Assembly (NCBI RefSeq): GCF_023094165.1
Contig: NZ_JALMDK010000004.1
Location: 1-64,000 of the forward strand
DNA: 64,000 nucleotides
From: Crossiella sp. S99.2
GTDB taxonomy: Bacteria > Actinomycetota > Actinomycetes > Mycobacteriales > Pseudonocardiaceae
Direction: 5' to 3'
Each line of letters begins with the position of its first letter. Positions within the stretch are counted from its first letter, which is position 1. A program made the translations under genes and the position numbers. The notes beneath the pieces are model-generated. The model worked only from the letters and a program-made list of their open reading frames with translations. It ran no database searches and had not been told where the DNA came from. Positions 24,311 to 31,830 of this stretch are shown here, piece by piece.

Positions 24311-24799
24311 ACCGGCGGGCAGGCGAGCGGAGATGACGGCGGGCTCGGGGCGACGGCTGGGTGGGAAAGTCGTGGTGAAGGAAGACAGCGGTGGGACGAG
24401 AAAAGCAGTGGCGGGCAAGCCGTGATGTGGAGGGCTTCCAAGGAAGAAGCGCGCGAAGGTTGACCGGGCGGGCGCTGAGGAGAACTGGGTGCCGGCGCGT
24501 TGTGCGATCCGGAAAAGAGCGACCAGCCCTGAGACCGGGGTCCGAGTTCGGTCACTTGTGGACGACTCGTGTGGCAGGGCCTGAGGCAGTGCAGTCAAGC
24601 CGCGGCCACCGCGGAGTTGAAGCGCAGGTGGCAAGGCAGGAGGACTGGGCTTGAGTTCCGGGATATGGGGACCGAACCGAAGGACGATGCTGTTTTAATC
24701 GGGCCGAACCAGTCCCAGACAAGATCGGAATACCGAGCATTCGAGAGACCCGGCTGACGCGCCTTAGCAACAGAAGCCAACGCCAGAAAGCCGACAAAG

Positions 24800-24814
24800 T
24801 GACGTCAAACGTCA
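24800..24814. promoter_or_regulatory. Inverted repeat TGACGT-CAA-ACGTCA
   Basis: A perfect six-base inverted repeat with a three-base spacer in the AT-richer part of the gap downstream of the PTS EIIA gene. It could be a regulator site, but no nearby gene start makes its target clear. Confidence 0.3.
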
Positions 24815-24856
24815 GAGAAATTGCCTGCACGCGCAAGATTGCCGAGCCATTCGAAT

Positions 24857-24891
24857 GGCCGCTCTCAGCTCAGGAAAGTCCGAGAGCGGCC
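24857..24891 (-). terminator. Terminator of the PTS EIIB-EIIA unit
   Basis: GGCCGCTCTC (24857-24866) pairs perfectly with GAGAGCGGCC (24882-24891) around a 15-base loop, nine bases beyond the EIIA stop on the minus strand. Confidence 0.85.
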
Positions 24892-24899
24892 CTCGCGTT

Positions 24900-25352
24900 T
24901 CAGTTCCAGCTGAACAACGCCTCGCCCGCGGTGACCGGGCCGGGCTCGCGCAGGTCGGACAGCTTGTCCGCCGGGGCGTCCAGGGCGACTACCGGGCAGA
25001 CCGGGGAGTAGCCGGTGGTTTCGATGTCGGCCGGGTTCCAGGTGATCATGGGCTGGCCCGCGCGGACCTTCTCGCCCTTGACCACGTGCTGGGTGAAGCC
25101 CTCGCCCTTGAGTTTCACCGTGTCGATGCCCAGGTGGACCAGGACCGCGATGCCGTTGTCGGTGGCCACCACGTAGGCGTGCGGGTGCAGGGTCACCACC
25201 GTGCCGTCGACCGGGGCGACCGCCTCGCCCGCCTCACGGGCCGGGTCGATCGCGAGACCGGGGCCGACCATGGCCTGGGCGAAGACCGGGTCCGGCACCT
25301 CGCTCATGGGCACGACCGTGCCGGTCACCGGGGACAGGATCGTCAGGCTCAC
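24900..25352 (-). CDS. crr: PTS glucose-type EIIA component
   Basis: EIIA accepts phosphate from HPr and passes it to EIIB. The 150-residue single-domain protein has the phosphorylated histidine in LVHLGIDTVKL (His73) and the supporting histidine in TLHPHAYV (His58). It begins with the usual SPVTGTVVPMSEVPDPVFA segment. The GTG start at 25350-25352 overlaps the EIIB stop, so the pair is coupled. Together with the divergent EIIC and HPr genes it forms a split glucose/GlcNAc-class phosphotransferase system; the symbol follows Streptomyces usage. Confidence 0.93.
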   Translation of the reverse strand: MSLTILSPVTGTVVPMSEVPDPVFAQAMVGPGLAIDPAREAGEAVAPVDGTVVTLHPHAYVVATDNGIAVLVHLGIDTVKLKGEGFTQHVVKGEKVRAGQPMITWNPADIETTGYSPVCPVVALDAPADKLSDLREPGPVTAGEALFSWN

Positions 25353-25582
25353 ATCAGGTCCTGGATGTCGTCGTACAGGTTGTCCGCTTCCGGACCCACC
25401 ACGACCTGCACCACGGTCCCCTGCTGCATCACCCCGTGCGCGCCCGCGGCCTTGAGCGCCGCCTGGTCGACCTTCCCGCCGTCGAGCACCTCACACCGCA
25501 AGCGGGTGATACACGCCTCGATCTCCTCGATGTTGTCCGCTCCGCCGAGCCCGGCGAGAATCGCCGCCGCCTTGTCCGCCAC
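25349..25582 (-). CDS. PTS glucose/GlcNAc-type EIIB component
   Basis: This 77-residue EIIB domain carries the phospho-cysteine in the family motif EACITRLRCEV (Cys24). It relays phosphate from EIIA to the sugar bound by EIIC. GTG at 25580-25582 is the start, because GGAGGAGG lies seven bases upstream; the open frame continues further, but only as sequence crossing the promoter. It is expressed away from the gntR-EIIC-HPr arm, with a DasR-type operator between the two starts. A free-standing IIB next to NagE-type IIC genes is the Streptomyces pattern (NagF). Confidence 0.92.
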   Translation of the reverse strand: MADKAAAILAGLGGADNIEEIEACITRLRCEVLDGGKVDQAALKAAGAHGVMQQGTVVQVVVGPEADNLYDDIQDLM

Positions 25583-25700
25583 CGTGACCTCCTCCAACTG
25601 TGCCGTTCGATCCGCGGTGTGCGGATGCTGCCACCAGGGCGACACGAAGCCATAACGGCCGTTGACACCCGTCGCGGTCGCGGAGCATCCTCCCGCACTA

Positions 25701-25716
25701 ACTGGTTTAGACCGGA
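25701..25716. promoter_or_regulatory. DasR-responsive element (dre) between the divergent PTS arms
   Basis: ACTGGTTTAGACCGGA matches the dre consensus (A[GC]TGGTCTAGACCA[GC]T) at 13 of 16 bases, with the core dyad GGT-TTAG-ACC intact. It sits 119 bases upstream of the EIIB start and 74 bases upstream of gntR, so one regulator could control both directions. DasR family repressors are released by glucosamine-6-phosphate; that effector is inferred here. Confidence 0.65.
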
Positions 25717-25789
25717 CCGTACCAATCCGCGGGCGGCGGGGCGAGACGGTGGTCCACGAGAAGGACCGGACAGCGACAAGGAGGTGTGC

Positions 25790-26593
25790 GTGGCCGGCAG
25801 CAGCAACATCGAGGACCCGTTCCTCGGACCGGCGGCACGCCTGGTGGAGGGACCGACCCCCAAGCACGCGCAACTGCGCGAGATCCTGCGCCGACTCGCC
25901 GAGGAGCACCTGCCCCCCGGCTCCCCGGTGCCCTCGGAACGGGATCTCGCCACGCACTACGGGGTCTCCCGGCTGACCGTGCGCGAAGCGGTCGGCCAGC
26001 TCGTCACCGAGGGCCTGCTCAGCCGGGTCCGCGGCAAGGGCACGTTCACCGCGCGTCCGCGGGTGGAGGCACAGCTGCACCTGGCCTCCTTCACCGAGGA
26101 CATGCGGCGCCGGGGCATGGAACCGGCGACGGAGGTACTCGACTTCGCCGAGGTGGTCCCACCGGAGAACACCGCGGCGGCGCTGGGACTGCGTCCGCAC
26201 GAGCCCGCGTACTGGCTGTTCCGGCTGCGGCTGGCCAACGGCACGCCGATGGCCGTCGAACGTGGCTGGTACAACCCGCGCGAGGTGCCAGGGCTCCTCC
26301 AGCAGAACCTCTCCCGCTCGCTGTACGGCCTGCTCGCCGACACCTATCGGGTGCAGTTGGACCACGGCCGGCAAACGGTCCTGGCCGACGGCGCCGATCC
26401 CGCCACCGCACGGCTGCTGGGTGTCCGGCCCGGCAGTCCGGTGCTGGTCTTCCGCCGCGTCTCCACCTGTGGTGGGCGGCCGGTGGAGGACATGACCTCG
26501 TGGTACCGGGGCGATCTCTACCAGGTGACCATGCAGCTCGACCGGAACCTGCCCGGTTCCGGCTCCCACCCCGACCCGGGAGGTACCCGATGA
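25790..26593 (+). CDS. GntR/HutC-family regulator, DasR-like
   Basis: A 267-residue repressor with a winged helix-turn-helix (about 24-90, containing PVPSERDLATHYGVSRLTVREA) and a UTRA effector domain (about 105-250). The UTRA domain of this family binds sugar phosphates; in DasR/NagR it is glucosamine-6-phosphate or GlcNAc-6-phosphate. GTG at 25790 has AAGGAGG five bases upstream; an in-frame GTG at 25784 is too close to that site. The gene is followed 13 bases later by the EIIC gene. A dre-like operator upstream suggests autoregulation. DasR itself may be encoded elsewhere, so I give no symbol. Confidence 0.88.
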   Translation: MAGSSNIEDPFLGPAARLVEGPTPKHAQLREILRRLAEEHLPPGSPVPSERDLATHYGVSRLTVREAVGQLVTEGLLSRVRGKGTFTARPRVEAQLHLASFTEDMRRRGMEPATEVLDFAEVVPPENTAAALGLRPHEPAYWLFRLRLANGTPMAVERGWYNPREVPGLLQQNLSRSLYGLLADTYRVQLDHGRQTVLADGADPATARLLGVRPGSPVLVFRRVSTCGGRPVEDMTSWYRGDLYQVTMQLDRNLPGSGSHPDPGGTR

Positions 26594-26606
26594 GCGAGGA
26601 GCGGTC

Positions 26607-27881
26607 ATGAGCGCCACTCCAGCGACCGGCGGTCGCGAAGTGAAGGGCCTGGCGACACTGCAGAAGCTGGGCCGCAGCCTGATGCTGCCGATCGCGGTGC
26701 TACCCGCGGCCGGTCTGCTCGCTCGCCTCGGCAGCGACGATCTACTCGGCTCGTTCTCCTGGTTCAAGGATGCCGCCGCGGTCATCGCGGCCGCCGGTAG
26801 CGCCATCCTGGACGGGCTGCCGTTGCTGTTCGCCGTCGGTGTGGCCATCGGGTTCGCCCGCAAGTCCGACGGCTCCACCGCGCTGGCCGCGGTGGTCGGC
26901 TACCTGGTGATGCAGGGCGTGTTCAAGGCCCTCTCCCCCGTCGTGCTGGGCAAGGCGGCGGAGGGCGCGAAACAACCGCTGGTCGACTACAAGGTGCTCG
27001 GCGGCATCCTGGTCGGCGTGATCGCCGCGTTGCTGTGGCAGAAGTACCACCGCATCAAGCTGCCGCCGTACCTGGCCTTCTTCGGCGGTCGCCGGTTCGT
27101 GCCGATCCTGTTGTCGGTGGTCATCGCGGTCCTCGCGGTGCCGCTGGCGCTGATCTACCCGTACTTCAACGACGGCCTGACCTGGCTCGGCCAGCAGATC
27201 ACCGCCAACGTGATCATCGGCGGCGGCGCCTTCGGTGTGCTGAACCGGCTGCTGCTGCCGCTGGGTCTGCACCACATCGTCAACACCACCGTGTGGCAGG
27301 TCTTCGGCGACTTCACCGACGCCACCGGCAAGGTCGTGCACGGTGACTACAACCGGTTCCTGGCTGGCGACCCGAGCGCGGGCACCTTCCTCACCGGCTT
27401 CTTCCCGATCATGATGTTCGCCCTGCCCGCGGCGGCGCTGGCCATCTGGCACACCGCCAGGCCCGCGCACCGCAAGCTGGTCGGCGGCATCATGCTCTCC
27501 GCCGCGCTGACCGCGTTCCTCACCGGCGTCACCGAGCCGCTGGAGTTCGCGTTCATGTTCGTCGCGTGGCCGCTCTACATCATCCACGCGTTGCTGACCG
27601 GTGTGTCCCTGGCACTGGTGAACGCGCTGGACATCCATCACGGGTTCTCGTTCTCGGCGGGCGCGATCGACTTCTTCCTCAACCTCGGTCTGGCCAAGAA
27701 CCCGTTGGGGCTCGCCGCGATCGGCCTGGTCTTCGCGGTGGTCTACTACTTCCTGTTCAGGTTCGTGATCACGAAGTGGAACCTGGCGACCCCTGGTCGC
27801 GAGGAGGACAACACGGCGATCGACCCGAGTGCGGCCGCCGACGCCGAAGAGGACAAGAGCGCTCGGGCCAAGAAGGCCTGA
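26607..27881 (+). CDS. nagE: PTS EIIC permease, N-acetylglucosamine type
   Basis: This is the membrane channel of the phosphotransferase system. The 424 residues contain ten or so membrane segments from RSLMLPIAVLPAAGLLARLG through FLFRFVITKWNL. The key GVTEPLEFAFMF motif, where glutamate binds the sugar, is near residue 305. LLPLGLHHIVNTTVWQ near residue 215 is characteristic of the GlcNAc/glucose subfamily. No fused IIB or IIA domain follows; the C terminus is a short charged tail. GlcNAc is the likelier substrate, given the DasR-type control, but glucose is possible. Confidence 0.88.
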   Translation: MSATPATGGREVKGLATLQKLGRSLMLPIAVLPAAGLLARLGSDDLLGSFSWFKDAAAVIAAAGSAILDGLPLLFAVGVAIGFARKSDGSTALAAVVGYLVMQGVFKALSPVVLGKAAEGAKQPLVDYKVLGGILVGVIAALLWQKYHRIKLPPYLAFFGGRRFVPILLSVVIAVLAVPLALIYPYFNDGLTWLGQQITANVIIGGGAFGVLNRLLLPLGLHHIVNTTVWQVFGDFTDATGKVVHGDYNRFLAGDPSAGTFLTGFFPIMMFALPAAALAIWHTARPAHRKLVGGIMLSAALTAFLTGVTEPLEFAFMFVAWPLYIIHALLTGVSLALVNALDIHHGFSFSAGAIDFFLNLGLAKNPLGLAAIGLVFAVVYYFLFRFVITKWNLATPGREEDNTAIDPSAAADAEEDKSARAKKA

Positions 27882-27908
27882 GCGGGCACTACCAAGGAGG
27901 AGAAGGAC

Positions 27909-28187
27909 ATGCCGGAACTGCGGGTCACGGTGGCCAGCCGGGTCGGTCTGCACGCACGGCCCGCGGCCGTGCTGGCCAAGACCGCGGCGGAGCAGCCGGT
28001 GGCGGTCACCATCCGCAAGGAGGGTGGCGAGCCGGTGGCCGCGGCCAGCGTGCTGGGGTTGATGACCCTGGGCGCCATGCACGGTGACGAGGTGGTGCTC
28101 GCCGCCGAGGGCGAGGGCGCCGAGGCGGCCCTGGCAGCAGTGGCCGCACTCATCGACACCGACCTTGACCAGGAGAAACCGGCCTGA
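27909..28187 (+). CDS. ptsH: Phosphocarrier protein HPr
   Basis: HPr takes phosphate from enzyme I and hands it to EIIA. The 92 residues include the active-site RVGLHARPAA with His15 and Arg17. There is no classical regulatory Ser46 segment of the Firmicute kind. ATG follows AAGGAGGAGAAGG. It ends the gntR-EIIC-HPr unit and is followed by a 17-bp-stem terminator. The gene for enzyme I (ptsI) is not in the window. Confidence 0.94.
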   Translation: MPELRVTVASRVGLHARPAAVLAKTAAEQPVAVTIRKEGGEPVAAASVLGLMTLGAMHGDEVVLAAEGEGAEAALAAVAALIDTDLDQEKPA

Positions 28188-28200
28188 TCACGCTCCTCTG

Positions 28201-28245
28201 ACCAGCCCTGTGGACAAGCCGCGCGCGGTTGTCCACAGGGCTGGT
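28201..28245 (+). terminator. Terminator of the gntR-EIIC-HPr unit
   Basis: Bases 28201-28217 pair perfectly with 28229-28245 over 17 bp, leaving an 11-base GC-only loop. It begins 14 bases after the HPr stop. Confidence 0.9.
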
Positions 28246-28347
28246 CGTTGTACACGAAGGGGTCAAGCAGACCCTGGCGGCTCGCGAGCGGGGCGAGCCG
28301 GGTGGTACTCCGGAATGGCACGTTCCCTCGCCATCCCTGGAGTCCCC

Positions 28348-29136
28348 ATGCGTTTCCTGCTCCCCTGTCTGCTCGCCCTCACCGCCCTGCTGTTCGGCCA
28401 ACTGCCCGCGTCCGCGGCCGCCGGCGGCGACTACGTGGCGCTGGGCGACTCCTACGCCTCCGGAGTCGGCGCCGGCGGTTACGAACGCGGCAGCGGCGCG
28501 TGCAGACGAAGTCGCCATGCCTATCCACAGCTGGTGGCGAAAGCCTTAGCCCCCAGCGCTTTCCACTTCCCGGCCTGTTCCGGCGCGTCCACTGTGGACG
28601 TGCTGAACCAGCAGCTGGGCGCGCTCGGCGAACGTACCTCGCTGGTGACGATCACGGTCGGCGGCAACGACCTCGACTTCACCGACGTGATGACCACGTG
28701 TGTCCTCAGTGGAGACTCGGGGTGCAAGCGCCGGGCGGATCGGGCCGCGGCGTTCGTCCGGGACGAACTGCCCGCCCGGCTGGACCGCGCCTACGCCGCG
28801 ATCCTGGCCAAGGCACCGAACGCCCGGCTGCTCGTGCTCGGCTACCCGCGGCTGTTCGAGGCGAAGTCCTGCTCCGGCGGGCTGAGCGCGGCCAAACGCG
28901 CGGCGCTCAACGCGGGCGCCGACCTGCTCGCGGACACCACCGCGGCCAGGGCCAAGGCCGCCGGGGCGCGGTATGTGGATGTGCGGGACCGGTTCGCCGG
29001 ACACGGCATCTGCGGCTCGCCCAGCTGGGTCAACCCCCTGGTCTCCCCCACCACGGATTCCTTCCACGCCAACAAACTGGGGCATGCCCAGGGGTACACG
29101 CCCGCGGTGCTGGAGAGCGGCTTAGCCGGTACCTGA
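28348..29136 (+). CDS. Secreted SGNH/GDSL hydrolase (lipase-like)
   Basis: This is a 262-residue exported esterase or lipase. Residues 1-25 form a signal peptide ending near PASAAA. The catalytic blocks are ALGDSYASG (nucleophile Ser35), VGGNDLDF (oxyanion Gly/Asn) and TDSFHANKLGH (Asp and His of the triad). Paired cysteines suggest disulfides, as in Streptomyces lipases of this type. Two leucines are encoded by the rare TTA codon (28546-28548 and 29122-29124), so translation could depend on the bldA-type tRNA. An ATG 27 bases upstream is possible, but ATG at 28348 gives the cleaner signal peptide. Confidence 0.88.
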   Translation: MRFLLPCLLALTALLFGQLPASAAAGGDYVALGDSYASGVGAGGYERGSGACRRSRHAYPQLVAKALAPSAFHFPACSGASTVDVLNQQLGALGERTSLVTITVGGNDLDFTDVMTTCVLSGDSGCKRRADRAAAFVRDELPARLDRAYAAILAKAPNARLLVLGYPRLFEAKSCSGGLSAAKRAALNAGADLLADTTAARAKAAGARYVDVRDRFAGHGICGSPSWVNPLVSPTTDSFHANKLGHAQGYTPAVLESGLAGT

Positions 29137-29171
29137 GCGGCGGGCGCGGGCCGCCCGACTGCTCACCCGTG

Positions 29172-30074
29172 CTATAGCGGGAGTTCCAGCAGGTTGTCCG
29201 TGGCGGCGCGCAGGGCCGTGCGCATGGCTTCGCGGGGAGCCGGTTGGCCGGTGAACTGCTCGCTTTGGCCGAAAGCCTGGTGCAGCAACATGTCCAGGCC
29301 GGTGGCCAGTCGGTTGCCGCGGGCCAGGACCGCGGTGGCCAAGGGTGTCGGGAACGGGTGGTAGATCACGTCCAGCACGCAGGGTGCGGCGGCCAGGGCG
29401 GTGGCGTGCGGCTCGGTGGCGGCCGGGGGCACGGTGCTCACCAGAACCTGGGTGTTCGCGGCTAGGTGGGCGAGGTTCGCCTCGGAGAGGAGGATTGTCT
29501 CGGTTTTCAGGCCCACCCGGGCGGCGCAGTCCACGGCGTCGGTCGCGCGGGCCGGGTCGCGGACCGCCAGGGTCAGTTCGGTCAGGCCCAGTTCGGCCAG
29601 GGCGACGATCGCCGCCAGGGCGGTGCCGCCGGCGCCGAGGATGGTGGCGTGGCCGTGGCTGAGGCGGGTGATGCCGCCGGCGGCGCGCAGGGCGCCGGTG
29701 ACGCCGTCGACGTCAGTGCAGTCGGCTCGCCAGCCCTGCTCCGGCAGTGGGGTCAACGTGTTGGCGGCGCCGACCAGGCGGGCTCGTTCGGTGGCCTCGG
29801 TGGCGAGGTCCAGGGCGAGGCGTTTGCCGGGCATGGTCACCGAGAAGCCGGCCCAGGGTGGATCCGCCTGGGTGGCTTCGGCGAGCAGGGCGGGCAGGCG
29901 TTGCTCGTCGCACTCGATTCGCTCGTAGTGCCAGCCGGTCAGGCCGAGCGCGGTGAAGGCCGCGTTGTGCAGGACGGGCGAGAGCGAGTGGGCCACCGGA
30001 GCGCCCAGGATCGCCGCTCGACGCGGCGCCCCTGCCCGGTGTGGGTCTGCCCGGCGTGGGTCAGTAGGCGCCAC
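29172..30074 (-). CDS. aroE: Shikimate dehydrogenase
   Basis: AroE reduces 3-dehydroshikimate to shikimate with NADPH. The 300-residue protein has the shikimate-binding SLSPVLHNAAF, the catalytic lysine in VTMPGKRLA, DCTDVDGV, and the NADP loop ILGAGGTA. It is separated from the aroC-aroQ operon by the PTS block, but sits behind mltG as in other actinobacteria. Its GTG start lies 14 bases inside the end of mltG; an alternative start inside would shorten the polar N terminus. Confidence 0.94.
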   Translation of the reverse strand: MAPTDPRRADPHRAGAPRRAAILGAPVAHSLSPVLHNAAFTALGLTGWHYERIECDEQRLPALLAEATQADPPWAGFSVTMPGKRLALDLATEATERARLVGAANTLTPLPEQGWRADCTDVDGVTGALRAAGGITRLSHGHATILGAGGTALAAIVALAELGLTELTLAVRDPARATDAVDCAARVGLKTETILLSEANLAHLAANTQVLVSTVPPAATEPHATALAAAPCVLDVIYHPFPTPLATAVLARGNRLATGLDMLLHQAFGQSEQFTGQPAPREAMRTALRAATDNLLELPL

Positions 30075-31251
30075 GGGCGATGGCCTCAGTGCGGTTCTGG
30101 TTGTGCTGGGCGTTGGTTTCGGCGAAACAGGAGGTGCCGTCCTTGTAGCACTTGACGAAGAAGATCCAGTTCCCCGCCTCGGGCTTGGTCGCGGCCAGGA
30201 TGGCCTCGGTGCCGGGTGAGGCGATGGGGGTGGGCGGCAGGTTGGTGTTGGCGTAGGTGTTGTACGCGCCTGCGCGGTCCCGGTCCTCCTTGCTGGTACG
30301 CACCAGCGGGCGGTCCAGGGCGTAGTTGATGGTGGAGTCCAGCTCCAGCTTCATGTCCTTGGCCAGGCGGTTGTACAGCACCCGGGACACCTTGGCGAAG
30401 TCCTTGGTGATGCCCTCGCGTTCGATCAGGGAGGCGATGACGAGCACGTCGTAATCACTGAAGCCGGTGTCTCTGGCGATCTTGGGCATGCCCACGGCCT
30501 GGAGCCGGGTGGCCGAGGTGCTCAGCACCGACTTGAGCAGCTCCTCGGGTGAGGCGCCTGGCTTGATGTCGTAGCGGCCCGGCACGATCAGGCCTTCCAG
30601 GCGGTGCTTGGGGTCGGCCTTGGTCACGCCGCCGATGGCCCAGTCGGGCACGCCGATGGCGGCGGGGTCGGCCTTCTCCATCACCTGGCGGATGGCGTCG
30701 GCGGTGACGCAGGTGTCCTTGCCGTTGACCTTGGCGCAGCTGGCCTCGGCGATGCGGGACAGGATGCCCGGGTTGACCTTGTTGTCGGGCTGCTTGGTGT
30801 CGTAGAGCTGGTAGCCGCCCTTGACCTCGAAGTCGCCGACGCGGGCTTCCTTCTCCAGCAGCCGGGCGCCCGCGGTGGCGCCGGACATCTTGATCTTGAG
30901 GAGGTAGTAGCCGGGCTGGACGCCACCGAGCTTGGAGTTGGCCTCGGCGGCCTCGGTGTAGGCGCGGGCGCTGGCGACCACGCCGGCGTCGGCGAGGGTC
31001 TTGCCGGTCTTGGAGATGGTGCCGGCCTCGATCTGCACGACCACGTCGGACTCGCCGGAGCCCTCGTAGTCGTCGTAGGAGCCGAGGCCGATCAGCTCCA
31101 GGGCGCCCATCCACACGCCGACGCCGATGACCACGGCGGCCACCCCGGCGCCGATCAGCAACTTGGTGCGCTTGGCCTTCTTGTCACGGGCCGTGCGCTC
31201 CTCGGAGGAGTGCTGCCCCTCGTCGAACAACCCGAGATCGTCGCTGCTCAC
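30061..31251 (-). CDS. mltG: Endolytic murein transglycosylase MltG
   Basis: MltG is a membrane-anchored lytic transglycosylase that cuts nascent peptidoglycan strands. The 396 residues have a basic cytoplasmic N terminus, one membrane helix (about 30-50), a LysM-like segment, and the YceG catalytic domain. The catalytic glutamate is in [18 protein letters not shown], and DSTINYAL follows. The C terminus is complete. The start lies at the ruvX stop; the ruvX-mltG-aroE order is conserved. Confidence 0.95.
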   Translation of the reverse strand: MSSDDLGLFDEGQHSSEERTARDKKAKRTKLLIGAGVAAVVIGVGVWMGALELIGLGSYDDYEGSGESDVVVQIEAGTISKTGKTLADAGVVASARAYTEAAEANSKLGGVQPGYYLLKIKMSGATAGARLLEKEARVGDFEVKGGYQLYDTKQPDNKVNPGILSRIAEASCAKVNGKDTCVTADAIRQVMEKADPAAIGVPDWAIGGVTKADPKHRLEGLIVPGRYDIKPGASPEELLKSVLSTSATRLQAVGMPKIARDTGFSDYDVLVIASLIEREGITKDFAKVSRVLYNRLAKDMKLELDSTINYALDRPLVRTSKEDRDRAGAYNTYANTNLPPTPIASPGTEAILAATKPEAGNWIFFVKCYKDGTSCFAETNAQHNQNRTEAIARGAY

Positions 31252-31760
31252 CGATTCTCCTCGCCGCGTGCGGCCACCGCGTTGGCTCTGGCGTCCAGCC
31301 AGGACTGCAGGATCTCCACGGCGGCCGCCTGGTCGATGACGGCACGCTGCCGCTTGCCCTTGACGCCGCGCTGACTGAGCATCCGCGCGGCACTGACGGT
31401 GGTGAGGCGTTCGTCGGTCAGCCGGACCGGCACCGGCGCGATGCGCTCGGCGAGCCGGTCGGCGTAGGCGGTGGCGGTCTGCGCCGCGTCGCCGTGCCGG
31501 CCGGCCAGGGTCCTGGGCAGGCCCACGATCACCTCGACCACCTCGTGTTCGCTGACGAGGGCGACCAGCTCGTCCAGGTCCCGGCCGGTCTTCTCGTCAC
31601 GCGACAGGGTAACCAGCGGGGTGGCGAGCATGGGGGCGGGATCGCTCAGGGCGATGCCGACCCGGACCGAGCCGACGTCCACGGCGAGCCGCCGCCCCGG
31701 GCCCACGTCGTGGGCGCCGGGGCGGTCAGGCTGACGTGCGGGCTGGTCAGCGCCGGTCAC
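31248..31760 (-). CDS. ruvX: Holliday junction resolvase RuvX (YqgF)
   Basis: RuvX is an RNase H-fold nuclease implicated in Holliday junction resolution and 16S rRNA end maturation. The domain starts at [17 protein letters not shown] (metal-binding Asp) and shows [13 protein letters not shown] and [10 protein letters not shown], plus the C-terminal Asp in [11 protein letters not shown]. The frame is open into alaS. I take the GTG at 31758-31760, giving 170 residues, the usual family size; its ribosome binding site is weak, so the start is not certain. Confidence 0.92.
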   Translation of the reverse strand: MTGADQPARQPDRPGAHDVGPGRRLAVDVGSVRVGIALSDPAPMLATPLVTLSRDEKTGRDLDELVALVSEHEVVEVIVGLPRTLAGRHGDAAQTATAYADRLAERIAPVPVRLTDERLTTVSAARMLSQRGVKGKRQRAVIDQAAAVEILQSWLDARANAVAARGEENR

Positions 31761-31793
31761 GAGCCGTCCGTCTCGCCGGTGGGCGGGATCGGC

Positions 31794-31830
31794 GGCCCGG
31801 CTGGCAGTGGCCCGGCTGGCAGTGGCCTGG
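31794..31830. repeat. 15-bp tandem repeat in the alaS-ruvX gap
   Basis: GGCCCGGCTGGCAGT occurs twice in direct succession (31794-31808 and 31809-31823), followed by the partial copy GGCCTGG, ending exactly at the alaS stop codon. Confidence 0.85.

Larger units (their letters stand above)
23633..24899. other. G-rich, repeat-rich region without a recognisable gene
   Basis: Open frames cross this stretch on both strands, but they are low-complexity (Pro/Ala/Ser/Arg rich) and resemble no protein family, so I call none. The plus strand is strongly G-rich from 23800 to 24400. It contains a run of G tracts (23874-23921), a 59-base direct repeat (copies starting 23993 and 24052) and three 17-base repeats (24260-24310). 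It also has a perfect DnaA box (23747-23755). From about 24640 the composition turns more AT-rich, with an inverted repeat at 24800-24814, and the stretch ends with the PTS terminator. Confidence 0.7.

Noticed and set aside
23680..24634. Overlapping 291- and 302-codon open frames on the minus strand
   Set aside because: Both are Pro/Ala/Ser/Arg low-complexity translations of the G-rich repeats, without a family motif or convincing ribosome binding site.
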